Assembly: GCF_002078875.1 (NCBI RefSeq)
Contig: NC_034421.1
Span: 7,400,365-7,464,364 of the forward strand
From: Numida meleagris
Lineage: Eukaryota; Chordata; Aves; Galliformes; Numididae
DNA: 64,000 bases
Direction: 5' to 3'
The notes under the pieces are model-generated. The model ran no database searches. It was not told the origin of the DNA and saw only the letters and a list, made by a program, of their open reading frames with translations. The position numbers and the translations under genes were made by a program. Positions within the stretch are counted from its first letter, which is position 1. Each line of letters starts with the position of its first letter. This document shows, piece by piece, positions 35,371-48,800 of this stretch.

Positions 35371-38300
35371 TCCATCAGCTTTGGTTAGTGCTCCAGACTT
35401 CAGCACTATGTTTGGCAGCTAGCAGAGGTGCTCCAGTTCTCGCTTTGACGTCCACTTGCAGCAGAGCATATTCAATGGAGATAGACATCGGTGTTTGTGT
35501 TGCTTTCAGGCTTCTCCCATGTCTTTTTTGCCAGCGTGACAACCCTTCTCCTTGCAGCACTAACAGAATGTGACACTCTATAGTCTGTTTGTTTTAGCTC
35601 TTCCACTGAATTTTGCAATCATGTCAAGCAGCCAGGAAATAACCTGCCCTCCCACATGCTGAAATATGGATTGGGTTGGCCCAGGCAGCAGGCAGGGAGC
35701 AGTTCATCCACCCTGCCCAACTTCTCCCCTTTCTGACCCCAACAGATGGAAACCACGTACCTGGAAGCTCGATCCAGAGGAAGTTCCCTGCCCTGTCTAT
35801 GCCCAGTGTCCCTGCCCATGGGCATGCATTGCCATGGGATGCAGCGTGAGGCTGAGCACCAGCACCTGTGCATGGCATCCACCTGCCCCAAGCAGCCGTT
35901 CACATCCACGTGTGGTGGCAGAGCACACAGCTGGAGCAGAGCCGTGCAGGTCTGTGTGCTTTGGGCAGACACCCACTGCCCAGCACAGCCCACGGGAATG
36001 CTGAAGCGCTGCTGGCTCTTACACTTCTGCACTCAGTTCAGAGTAAGCTGCAATTTTACTGACTGGTAGAACATTTTAATAGTATTCATAGCATGATGCA
36101 CTTTGTATAATAAAGTGTACCACCCTGTTCCACAGGTAAGTACCCAAGAACAGCTATTTCACATGGCGCTGCTCACACTGCAGTACAGCAGCTGACCCCG
36201 GGGTCTCGCAGCCCCCGCAGCATCGTGCAGCCTCTGGAGCCTGCCAGCAACGCGGTGCACTTGGGAACGCGCTGGGATTTACATAGTTACTGGAGAGAAA
36301 CAGCTGCCGCTCAGGAAAGAGGCCCAGCTCCCAGGATGCATTTCCGAGCGCCTATTAGGCAAATGCTTGCAGCCGCGGTGCCTCGGCTGTGCCGGCATTT
36401 CCCCCAGCCTCCCCCATGGGCACGCGCAGCCACTCGGCTGGAACAGGTGAGCACCAGCCCAGAAAGCTGAGCGCAGCGTGGGGCAGTGGCTGGTGCAGCC
36501 TCTGAATGCAGCGCCTTCCCCACGTCCTCACGGGCATGTCCCGTGGGAAGCCATCACCATTTAAAAAGAGTATCTTTTAAAAGCTTTCATTAAAGATCCA
36601 AGAAAAAGAGAAGAGAAAACTCTGTCAAAGTATTTGAAATGTAAAGTAGGGCTTTCATTTTAACAGCATCCCTTTCTCCTTTTGTCTTTTTCTGTATAGA
36701 GGTTTCACAAGAAAATACACAGTTTGACAGACTTTCAGATGATATTAAAGAAGGCAACCTCTGATTGAGGGGAGAAGGAAACAGTTTAATTGAGATGGGC
36801 AGGAGCTGCTGGACCATGACCTGCTGCTCTGCAGAGCCAACCAGAGGCGGGTGGGTACGCACACAGCCCATTGCTGCCAACACACTCTACCCAGACCCTA
36901 TGGCCCTATCCCTTCTGCAACCACGGCCCTGCAGGAGCCCTGGCCCCAGAGTCCAGCTGGGTGCTGTGGGAGGTGTCTCAGCAGAGGGGTGGGCAGAAAG
37001 GGGCCAGCAGCAGTTCTCCAGCTCTGGGCTGACGCTCGGTGTGTAGGGAGATGGCCAACCACTGAGCAACAGAGTGCAGCTGTCTGCTGAAGTCAGATAT
37101 GAAATACAAACATGTGAGGTTGCAAAAGGGCTGCGGTGCTCTGCAGAAAAAGCAGCGCAAGGAGAAGAGGGAAGAAGCAAGCACGTGGAGCGGGAACCGC
37201 CAGGCTCCATGCCTGGAAATTGCCTGCTGCCACATCCAGTCCTGGGCACAGATGTACAGCTGACACGGGCAGCAATCGGAGCGCTGCTCACTCCTACACC
37301 TTTGGTTCCCCAAAGGGAAGCTTGAGCTACAGATTCAAGAGTAAAGAAAATGCACACCAGTGCCCAAAGTGGTACAAAACCGTCATCCGGGCAGCAGCCC
37401 CACAGCTCCCTGCCCCAGCGGGTCACAATGGCCACACAATGGCCACGCACTCTGTCTCTGCTGAGTGCCTGCACTGGGAATGTTGGGCTGCCCAGCGTGG
37501 CCCCATGCAGCGTGCAGCACCAGCCCTGAGTGTGCCTGGAGCCAAGCGGAGGACTCTGCCGGGGACAGCAGTGCTAGGGGTACAAAAAAAGGCACCGAGA
37601 AATTCTATTGCTTTTCTAACGAGAGGTGATAGATTAAAAAGCTAGTTAAAAATTCATCCAAGAGAGACGGAGCTTCCCAAGCATATCGGAGTTAATATTT
37701 ATAAAGGGGATTGTTGCTCATTCTCAATTATCCTAAAAGCTGGGTACAACCGATGCATTGAAGAAACCGCAAATAAAGGCATGTCACGGGAAAACCATTC
37801 CGTGTGACCACTAACAAAATGCAATCAGATCTGCAACATGTGGAGCCAATTGATTTTCAACAAGTTATACAATGTAAACAAATGATTGATTCTTGGGCTC
37901 CTTTTATTTCTGAGCAGCAGTCAGAAATCGCTCCAGCTCCTTGGAGCAGGTAGAGCTGGTGGTAAACAAGGGCTTGCAGCGGGGCAGCACGCAGTCCTTT
38001 CATCAGCCGGCAAACAGCAGGAGCTTTGATTTTTTTCCCAGCCCCCTAAGCAGCCACTAAATAATCAACAATTCCTCAAGTAAGCAACTCCCCGCTCGTG
38101 TGAAACCTTTCTGTTGCCAGTGGTCATGTCAGACCGGCTTCTGCCTTCAATGAGAGTCGGGAGGTTTTTATTGCTTTTGCATTTTGTCTGCTCTGATGTC
38201 TGCAGCCTTCCTCTGATTTACACGAGACGGATGAGACAGGAATATCTCCAAGAGCTTTATCACTCCTCTCTGTCAGCGGCTGCCGCTAAGTCAACAGTGC

Positions 38301-39649
38301 GATGGTGTGTGTCTGGACGGCAGAGCACAGAGGTTGCTCACATCATTCTGCACTCCCAGTGAAACCAATAAGCCATCCTCCACCGCCTCTGCCCGCTCCC
38401 CAGCCATGCCCTGAGGTTACGTCAAATTAAGTCTCACCCCCAGACTCTCACCAGCAGACTTCCAGCACCACGGCGCATCCCCTGCCCCACGGAGTGGGTA
38501 TGGGGGTGCAGTCCTGGTGGGAGGCAGAGGGGGCTGGCATGAGGGGTACACCTCAGCATCATCTACCCAAGGGGCACAGCACCCCACCCAGAACCAGAAC
38601 CACTCTCTCGGCATGGGCCACTCTGGGACTGGCACTGCTCAAGCTCTGCATCCAGCAGCACGCAAGCATCTCGCTATCCACTCTGCTACGCACAGTGCCT
38701 TCCTGCTTTTGCTTAAGAGCCCCATCTCCACAATGGTACCTAGAGATGTGTGCAGTGAGGGCTGCTCCATCCTCCCTTTGCAGTGCTGCACACCTGTTAC
38801 ATTCTGGCCACAGCCACAGGTTGCACCTCCTGGTTCACTTATCCCCTTACTACCGCTCCTTTTTCCCCCTCTCCCACAACTGCAGAGCTCCATGAGTTGT
38901 GCTGGTGCCTGTTTGCAGGCTGGGCATTGTGTGGTGCTGCAGTGCAGGGCCCTGAGGGTCCTTTAGTTGGGGGGCAGCCACTACCCATGTCCCAGAGCCG
39001 CATGGTGACAATGGCCCCAGCAGCGCCCGTCCGCATTTCCCAGCCTGGGAGAAGAGCTGCTGTGCAAAGGAACCTCCTGGGGAGGCCGTGAGGCAGCTGG
39101 CACATCCCTGTGAAGCAGGACAGTGTAAGGAAAGGGTGTGCTGTGATCCAGGCTGGGAGAAGAGGGGATGGGATGGGAGAGGAGCTGGGAAGCAGCAGGA
39201 GAGCACCAGGGCAGGGAAGGGGCAAGAGGCACGTTGCAGCCTTGGCCGAGAAATTCAAAGCCCATTCCCCGACAGCAGAGATACATAAACAGATACGGAT
39301 GAGTCCTTCCTGGGAAGGAGCCCTCCAGCTCCAGGGGCCACATGCTGGGGCCCTTCTGGAAGCAGCCCATGGCAGAGCCACACGGTGCTGCTGTCCTGCT
39401 GGTGCTGGCAGTACCGCCCGTGCTGTGCCGTGGGCATGCAGTGCCTGCAGCACCGCGCTCTGCCAGGCTCAGCGCCCGCTCCTGGCACCAACGTCTGGCA
39501 CCACTCCTTGCAAGTGGGCACAAATTCATCCCAAAAACACAAACAAAGGGGGAGGCAGCAGTCATCGCTTGTGTGGGCGCTGAGAGATTCCCGCAGAGAG
39601 AAGGACTTCACCAGGACCAGGAGAATTTCTGCTCAAAATTAAAATGCTC
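35371..39649. other. Intergenic DNA, no gene seen
   Basis: This is GC-rich filler with AT-rich islands at about 36030-36130, 36550-36790 and 37620-37900. A perfect 11-bp duplication (cacaatggcca) is near 37425-37446. Open frames at 35619-36032, 36887-37474 and 38839-39565 are overlapping multi-frame readings of GC-rich DNA and show no family motif. Confidence 0.55.
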
Positions 39650-40110
39650 TTTTTAAAGCAGATTAAAACTCATTATGAAAGCAGCCACGAACAGCTGTGA
39701 TCTCACAGCAAAGACTTTCCTGACGCTTTTAGAAATTGCCCCGTTACCACTGTAACACCAGCAGAATTCTGCCTCTTTATTTCAAGCTTGCAAGATATTT
39801 ATGTTTCATATAATTTTACAGAGCTCAACTGTGAATTGCTATGTTTTTTTCTGCACATTAATGGTATGTGTGTGTCCAGCGCTAACCCTTATTGCCATGT
39901 AATTTGTACAACGTAATTAACCATGTAGAAACCATAATACATTGCATTTGGAAGGGTTACATCCAGTTAATTTAATTGACTAATAACATGTTTTCATTTA
40001 GCAGCACGTACTGTATTTCCAGTGATTGAATTAATGTCATGTTAACGGCTGCTTTTTGCAACAACATTTGGCATAAATTGCATTAAAAATTGATGTTCGT
40101 ACAAATGTAT
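39650..40110. other. AT-rich block, conserved-element-like
   Basis: About 460 bp of AT-rich, CpG-poor DNA. It contains gtaattaac, ttaatttaattgac and attgaattaatg, all typical homeodomain-type cores, with no simple repeat. No coding frame is seen. By texture this is among the best enhancer candidates downstream of HS3ST4. Confidence 0.4.
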
Positions 40111-43100
40111 TTTGAATACAGCTCAGCATGGGGTCTGGAAAGTGCTCCTGTTGCTGATTGCATCCACTGGGATCACACGTGGAGCAGCCCCCCTCCTATC
40201 CTGTACCTGCACTGCCAGGACTGGAGGGGCTGCAACGGGTGCTGCCTCCAAGCTGCAGAGCAATAGCTTTCCTCTTGCCAGCTTGGGGCTTACAGGTTCC
40301 ATGCACAGGCTCCTGACGCCGGTTCTAGAAGGATTCTGTGCTGAGAAGGACTGCAGGAGGAAAGCTGCAGGTGCCCACTGGGAAGGAGGCAGAGCTGGAG
40401 ACAACACTGCCCGTGTCCCTCTGTAAACCCGCACTGCTGTGACTGCCTGGGCTGCCGCCTTCCTTTCCTCCCTGCAGCCATGGGAGCGGAATGACACAAA
40501 GGCAGCCTCCTTCCCCTCCACCTGTGTTTGTGAATGGAACCAGCTGGGCATCCCCTCCCACCCAGCAGCTCCAGGAGATGTGAGGTCAGCCTGGAGCCAC
40601 ATGCCACCTATGGCTGGGCCTCCTGTCCCCAGCAAGATGGGAGCCCAACACTTTCTCCTGCATTGAGGACAGCCTCAGGAGTGGTTCCATCATAGACAAT
40701 GGTTGGACAGCACGGTTAGAGGGAAAGCTGGAGGACCAGATCCACTGTGCTGGAGTTCAGCCTCCAGCAGGGGCTGCAGTGCCTTTGCCGGCTGCCTTGT
40801 GAGGCTCTGACATCTGCCACCAGTTCCAGGCTTCGATCTGAGCCAAAAGCAAAAATCTGGCAATAGTGGGACAGAGGACATTGTTGGCAGCACCGCTGAG
40901 CAGCCCAGAGCACAGCCCATGGAACAGTCAGCAGCACCGGGCCCATGAGAGGCAGCGGGACAAGGGCACGGCCAGGGCACAGTCCCCCCCCTCTGCACAC
41001 CACGGGGCAGAGCTTGGCCATGCTCCTGGGCACCACGGACAGGGTGCCTTGGCTCAGGGTGGGCAGCTGCTGTGCACATTGCGAATGCACATAAATAAAT
41101 CATTGGCTCCTCGGGCTGCAGTGGGACTGTGCAGGGGAGAGGCAGGCAGAGCTCCCGGAGCTGCACGGTTCCCCAACAGTGCTGAGGGCTCTGCACTCAC
41201 ATGGGGGCACACACAGGGGGTCCTGCTCAGCAGCGTGGGGTCCACCAACTGTGGGTAGCTCCTGGCTCCAGAGCACACACCACCACGCACACATAGGCAC
41301 ACACATGCTTTCCTCCTCCTCACAGTGGTTCAGGAGTTTCTTTTTCTTTGTGGTGAATAAATAACAAGAGCTCGGTTTTGATTATGCATGGCAAAGATGC
41401 TGCTTTGAGGGCTGCCTGTGATCCCAAGGAACCTGCTCACTCTGCCTTTGTTGTACAGCAGCGCTGGTAAGAAAAATATGGCTTATGAAATTCAAGGTGC
41501 GGAGTGGAGACTGTCAATGCACATGGTGAGCCCACACTGCCTTCTGCCTTTTGTGCTTCAATCTACGCAGCACATCCTGGGCTCGTTATTTACAGGCAGC
41601 ATCTTCCCTGACTGCTTTGCACTGCTCCTTGAGTGGAGTTAGAACTTGCCAGACCAAGAACGGCATGAGAGGAGGCACGAATACAAAGCCAGAGACCGCT
41701 TCAGATACACCGCCTCTCAGCACCTCTCTGTCCCTCCCTCTCTCCTACACTAAACCATCCGCAATGCACAAATCTGACATGTAAGAGCAGAACTTCCCCT
41801 GCTGGTGCGATCTCCTCCTCAGGCCACTGCCTATTACTTGTTGTTACCTGCTGGATGGTGGGGAGGTTTCTGCCTCCATCATTCTCAGACCGTCTCCCCC
41901 TCAGTCCCCAGCCCTGGGCATGGCTGACGCAGCCCACTTTGTTCCAGCACTGCTGGAGGGCCCTCCCCAGCAGCTGGTACCCTGTGGGTACCAGGAGAAC
42001 CCCTCCTGCCCTGTCCTTCCCCAGCAGCAGCAGGTTCCTTCTCCCAGTGTCCTGCTGCTCCAGGCAAGGTGACAACCGAGCATCCCTGCATCTCAGTTCC
42101 AGTTAACCTCCAGCTCCTTTTTCATTGATCATCACCACGCTTTTATCAGCAGATGTGGGCATAATTACATCAGCCCAGCAAAGAGGATAATGTCAACAGC
42201 TGGGAACTCGGCGAGGGAGGGCCGCCCCAAGCACCTTGCAGTCAGAGCTGATAAGCTTCTCACCACTGCTGTGCTGCCAGAGGACTGGACACGAGCAATA
42301 ATAACAGCGATCATCAGGAGATCTGAGAGAACCCCAGTGAGCTCACAGGAACCACAGCTACAGTCTGCAGCCCTCTTCAGCCAGAGCCTTCCCAGTCTCT
42401 TGTTACACAAAACCTACGTTTCTGATTTGGTTTTGGCTGTGGTGGGAGTAACTCTCGAGGGTCTTTCCAAGTTTAGTGCTTCAGACCAAGTCCCATAGCG
42501 CCATGTCAGCATCAGCACAATATATTTCACATTTGCCCCTTTTATGTATGGGAGTTAGATGAGCTATGCCTCATGTATTTTCAGCAATATACAACTTCAT
42601 CTCCAAGAAACAGTATGGGAAACACTTCTTGCAGAGCCTTAATGATTCTGGATTCAGTAGGAAAAGCAGCACCTGCTTGCAGAGATCGTATTTACATGGA
42701 CTACAGCTCCATTATTGATCATTATTTTTTAACAATTTGAAATCAATTAAAGAGGAACACCAGCTGAGGAAATCTCTGGAAGATGTGGCTGCTCTTGGCA
42801 GCCCTGGAGGTGGAGAATTTTCTTAATTTAAAGCAACAGCTAAAATGAGATTTATTGGAGAGAACTGTATCTAACACCAGAGTGAGTGAACAAAATGCTT
42901 AAAGGTCACTTTTTTAAAGTAGGTTCAAGCAGAATAAGTAGTACAGAACCTGTGAGTGGCATTTTTACTTTAAAGGAGCATCTTTTGTTTCCTTGCAGAT
43001 TTGCGAACAAATTTAGTGCTCTTAGCAGGGCATAACAGCACTAGACATAAGCAGGCACTGTGTGCAGCCAGGCAACACGCAAGGCTCCCAGCAGCTCTGC

Positions 43101-45766
43101 CGATGCACCTGCATCCTAGCGGGTGGCCACCTCAGCCCGGGCACCTCGTCCTCTCCTGCTGCCTTGCCCTTCTGCTGCCCTGCTGCCTGCTGGGGAGTGC
43201 TGCCAGTCCCAGCAGGCTCCAGAGTTCACAGGCATGGCAGCGAGTGCTGACCCCCACGGACCGGGTACAGATCACCCAGGGGACAGCGTGCACCAACACC
43301 ATGCAGATGCCACCAACACTTGCATCATCGGGCTGCAGGCAGGCACACAGGGTCATGCAGCCAGCACTGGCTCCGCCCCACCCCACACTACAGCTCCTGG
43401 GTGCTGCTGTGCTCGCCCAGGGTCGGGGACCACAGCCATGGACCCAGGGAGGAGCGGGGAGTGGGAAGGCAGGGAGCTCAGCTGGCACTGGTTGGATTGA
43501 CATCCCACAGAGAAATGTTCCCCATTTCTCCTGGATGGATCCAAAATCACATTTTTTTTTTAAATTCTATGCCCAGCAGTGCATTCTGTTCCTGCTGAGG
43601 AGGGGGTTTGTATTGAGATTCTTGTAAAAGCAAAGGAAAAAAGACAGGAAAATTGGTGGTTGTAATGGCACTTGTCCGGGAGCCCAGAAAAACAGGAAAA
43701 CAATGCACAGATACGCTTGTGCCGATGACAGCCTGGTATCTTGTCTACTCACAGACATCTACCATGCCTTCAAAAAAACATGTTTCCACTGTCTGTAAGC
43801 ACTGTTCATGTGATGCAGCAAAATCCAAAGGGACTGTAAAAGACACTACCAGAGGCCTGTGAACTGGGAGCACTCCATAGCTCCCAGAGAGAGGCAGCTC
43901 CCCTTCCTTGGCTCGCTGTGTTCTTTGCAGGTTGGACAGGCTTCATTTTCTCTCTCATCCAGATGTTTCTCATTAGCTCCATGGGTGAACAATCCCGCAC
44001 ACAGTTTGTTCTGTGGCAGGGGGACAGGCAGGAGCTTGGTTATTACCAACAGCTTCACCAGATTTAATCTTATGGCAATCACGACCTGTATGGGAAGAGC
44101 AGAGAACTGCCTCTTGTGCAGGTGCAACTCGGCACAGCCCAACTGCTGTGCTGCCTCTTAGCACAGTTTGCACACAGAGAGGGAAAGAGCATTGTCTTAC
44201 GGATTACATTTGGCAGAGACGTGGAGAGAAAGGCAATGCCAACTTGCAAGGCACACAATGCAGCAGAGAACAGCTTTTGCCCCAGTGGGCATAACTGCAG
44301 GAAAGCAAACCTCAAGCAAAGGGGGAGCTGGGGAATCGGCAGGCAGCAAGGAGCAGGGTGTGGGCTCATGCCACAGCCAAGAGCGCTGCTTCTGAGGAGT
44401 TCTTGGCACATTGCAGAGCCAACCTCCGCAGATTTCAAAGGCAAATCAGCAATTCTAGCTCCATCTGAGAACCAGCACAAACAGGACTGACAGCCCAAAC
44501 TCACTGGAACGTGCCTCGCTCATCCCCAGTGTGTCATTGCAGTCAGCATCTCGGCTGAAATCACCGGGAAACAAAAGCGCATCCAGAGAAAGACTTAAAT
44601 CACAGAACCATACAGCAATTAAAAGTCATGCTCATAACAGAGTCATTAGTGCTGATTCTCACACTCTTTACATAGGAGCTGCATGTAATAATCATTTCAA
44701 TTAAATTACGTTTCTCCAAGGTGCATTAACCACTTTTATCCATCCGATTAATTGGACCCATCTCTACTGCATGGAGCAAAATTGCATCACTCCAGAGGGA
44801 AAGCAGTTAATAAAAAGTGTTGTTGCAGTACTAACGCAGGAACACTTTGCTATGAAGCACGTACACTCACACACATTTATCATGAATTGTCTGCTCAAGC
44901 ACAGACGTGTGGCTTTGCCTCCACACATGCAGCTAAGCACGCAGAGCAGGCACACATCTCCTCTTGGAAAGGGTGAGTTGCTCTAGGCTTGCATGTTTTG
45001 CAGCATCAGCATCTCCAGAAGATGCCCTCCAAGTCCAGGGCTATCAGCCAATTTTCTTTGCTTCCCGGGACTTTGCTCCCATGCCCCTTAGCTCCCCATG
45101 GCTCTGCACAGGCTTAATGGTGCTCTTGCACTACCTGGAGTCTGCAAACAGGAATCCATCCCATCACCCACTGCAGGCACTGCATGCAGCCTTTCTGTGG
45201 CTGGATGTGCACTTTTCTGTGCGCTCCTAATTACTGCTGCGTGATGGGGCAATTTCCCAGTTGCCTGGATGCCACACCAGCATGCTCTGATCCTGCTGCT
45301 TCCCTTCCTCCTGGGTACTGCACCTGGCAATTCTGCTGAAGGCAACAGCTTCAGTGAAGGAAATTGCATAGGGCCCAATTTATGCAGGAAGAGCTGACCT
45401 GCTGCCATGACCCAGGGGTGAGATTTTATTTACTTGAGAGGAATGAATGTTTCCATGCAAATTCTTCAGGCACTCAACCTCAATCTTCAGATTATTCTCA
45501 ACAAGAAATGAAGGGTGATGCCTCCCATGCAGCAAAGGAGACATCAGTGCTGAACAGCAGCAGTGAAGGGGCAGCACATGTGTAAAATACAGTGCATGAG
45601 ACATCTAGATGTGTGCATGGTGGTCACAGTGCATTTGCAGTCAGTGCACAGACACCATGGCAGGGCACGTGGGATGGAGCCCCAGCGTGCATTCCCAACA
45701 AGAGGCAAGAAGAGATCTTAAAACATTGCCTGTTGACTCTGGGCTTTTGTAAATAAGGTCATTAGC
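40111..45766. other. Intergenic DNA, no gene seen
   Basis: GC-rich filler at 40130-42110 and 43040-43500 alternates with AT-rich blocks at about 42530-43010 and 44560-44790. CA-rich text is near 41266-41312. A 208-codon plus frame at 43001-43627 crosses the filler, but its leucine- and proline-rich content matches no family. A POU octamer is at 45455-45462. Confidence 0.55.
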
Positions 45767-45890
45767 ATAGAATCGTTTGAGTTGGAAGGGACTCTTACAG
45801 GTCATCTAGTCCAGCCCCCCTGCAATGAACAGGGACACCCACACCTCTACCAGGCTGCTCAGAGCCTGGTCCAGCCTGACTTTGGATGTT
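45767..45890 (-). mobile_element. CR1 LINE 3'-end fragment, inverted
   Basis: Reading on the plus strand gives atagaatcgtttgagttgg, aagggactcttacaggtcatc, tagtccagcccccctgcaatg, aacagggacaccc and cagagcctggtccagcctgac. This is the reverse complement of the CR1 3' end, so the element points to the minus strand. It is well preserved, truncated at its 5' side near 45890, and non-coding. Confidence 0.93.
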
Positions 45891-48800
45891 GGTCAGTGAG
45901 CCCAGCCACTTTGTCATGATTGCCATTTCTCTATGAGAGCAACTATCCTGACACCTCTTGGGAATTATAAGGAGAGCTGCCAAATGTGCCCAGGTGAGTA
46001 ATGCCCACGTGGACTTCCAGGGGGTTGAGCTAGGACATGGAGGTGGGCACTGGAAACTTACCAGGTTCCCCAAATCAGAAATAAGCTGAAAGGAGCAGCA
46101 ATGGGAGAGAGATGGCCCATGCCAGAGGGGTAGAGGTCTCTTCCAGGATGCTGCTGGATGAATCTCTCGTCTGCTCTGAAGGGAAGGCACTGGGATGGCA
46201 GAGCATGTCTGTATGTCTACATGCATGCATTCGTGTTGTAAGAGGGCAGCTATCTCATTCGCTGTCTCTACAGGCACAGGTAATACAGCCTCAGGAGCAT
46301 GCAGTTATCAAAATGTTATGAATTGCTACCTTTTAAATACTGTGGTAATTTGCTAGTCCATTACAGCAGGAGCTGCGGGATACAAGGAACACACTGAAAA
46401 ATTATGCCTTCTGCGTCACTGTTGACCTCCACAGCTGAGATGCTCTCGGAACGGCTCCATTATGTCAGCCTACCCTGGGCAATTAGCCATCCATCAGAGC
46501 TCCTCAGTGTGTCACAGGGCCATGGAAGACACCACAGATTTCTGACAGTCCCCTGACCAGAAACATTTCCTGCAATGTTACCATCCACAGTCGTGTTGGT
46601 ATGACCTGCTGCCGCCTGCAGAATGCTCCCAGCACAGGAAACCTCAGCGCTCTGTAGCTGCTAAAGGCTCTCTCCTGTACCTGAGCCTCCATAGCTCCTC
46701 ATAAGCGTGGCATGCAGCCATTTATCAGCCCAATATTTCTTGCAGTTTGGGGAAGGGGGTAGCTCCAGGCCTATCCAGCTCGCACCAGGAGAATTATGTC
46801 TGTTATATTGTTTTTGTGCAAGGCAAAGGGTTATTTCTTCTAACCCGTGTTTATTTTCTGCACATTAATCCCTCTGAACTTAAACCTCTCATTTATTTTA
46901 TGTGCTTAGATATTTCCTCATGAGTTGCAGGTGAAGTCCATATCCTGGCACACACATAAAAGCAAATGCAGAAGGAATGTGTCCTGGCAATATACGCATC
47001 ATCCCTGGAGATAAATCTTTTCTTGCTGGGAAGGAAAATACATACATTTCAGGACACAAGTAAACACGTAAATACATGATGTGCTACTCCTGGGCTTTCT
47101 GCTCAGGAGGCAACATGACAACTTGCAGTTCCTAGAAAACTTGAAAGCAACTTACTTACACACTGCTTATTAAAACACAGCAAATCCTAGGGAACAGCTA
47201 GAACCCAGGAAACACGCACAGTGTGCTGCCATCGCATCACAAACACCAAATACACGTGTTGCTGCCATTCTGGTCTAGGAAAACACTGCAAAACGCAGGA
47301 ATGCAGCACTGCGGTGCGGGAGCTGCTGGGCCACCAAGCAGAGAGAGGAGTGTTGGCTGGCTGGCAGAGCCTTGTGGCTGGGTCCCCAGCCATCCTGCAG
47401 TCCCCTAGGAGCAGCCAGGCTGCCTGCTGCCCTCCCAGACACTGCCCTGGGGTGGTGGGTGCAGCGCCTGTTGCTGCAGGGCAGCGCCAAGCAGAGGGCA
47501 ACACTTCTGGGGTTTGTTTCCTCCACATCCGTATTTCTCACAGGAAACGCTATCAGGGAGCTCTGTGGGATCGTGAATATGAATTGCTTTGACCTCACTT
47601 AGTGTGATATGGCGGAGTATTAAATCTCTATTTTTCAAGCATTAAGCCGGTGTAATAGAAGGATGCTGCGAGCAATTTGCAATAAGATGAAGGGATATTA
47701 CTGTCCTGGGAGACAGACAATCCAACCACATCCACAAATTGATAACAGAGATAGTGGCTTAGGTTCATCCTAGCTATTAATTAAGGGCATGTTTTATGTG
47801 GAAGATAATAACAGCTTACACAGGCAGGTACTTGTTGGTCTTCCCTTCCCCGTTGTGAGCAGCGTTCCCGGAGCTGGAGTGCAGCCAGGTGGGTCAGCGT
47901 ACCTTGCTGAACCTCAGTTCACGCACTTACATCTGAATCTCTGACAGGCAAAATTAATTTCTCAAGCCTTTAGCACAGCAGTGTCGGAGCCGCTGTGTGC
48001 CTGTGCCGTTCTGCGGGGAGCCGCTGTGCAAAGCCCTCCTCCCGGGAACACGCAGAGGCAGGCCTGACCAAAGAGCTCACAACTGCACCAATAGCCAACG
48101 TGTCTCTAGCCACTAATGAGCAGCTAACCATGTCCTGAGCTCTTCCTTTGCCCTCAGAACTTTCTGCCTCATTATCTGACTGATCCCCAGCTCTCAGGAA
48201 AAGGAACCCACAACCAGATCTCCTTCTTTCTTGTCTCTGCGTTTCTCATCTTGACTGCTGGCATCACCCCCTCAGCCACGGGATGAGCCCCCTCTCCCAC
48301 CTAGTGCCCTCAGCAGGCGCTCTCCTTCCTTCTCCTGCAGTGGGAGTGGGACTCTCAACCCCCAGTCACTGATTCAGGTTGATGACAGGGTCACTACCTT
48401 TTCTCCTAATTACCAGCAGAATATCATCCTCTTACAACCTTCTGCTCCTCTCCCTAGAACTTAGCAGTAAGCCCACACCATGCCCTGAAAGCTGATCTCT
48501 ATGTCATCATGTAAGATGCACTGCTGCTCCCATTTCACTCAAGAAAGTGTCTCACAGATCACACTCTGCTCCCCTGGGCAAGGCAAGCCCCGGTGAAGGG
48601 GAACATGGTGTCAGACTGCTCTTCTGGAGAGCACCTGCCCCACTGGCTGCTGCCCAAACTGTTTTGTAGAGCTAAATAATGCAGATCAGTGGTGGAAATT
48701 CATATGTAACACTGGAGGAAATTGTGCAAAAGTCCTGTGTGACAAATCAATTAAAGCATCCTTTCCTATGGCAGTTACCTATGGAGAGGAATTGAACTGG

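Noticed and set aside
43001..43627. 208-codon plus frame with a leucine-rich stretch like a signal or membrane segment
   Set aside because: The hydrophobic stretch comes from ctgctgccctgctgcc-type DNA, the start is not in a convincing context, and the rest is low complexity.
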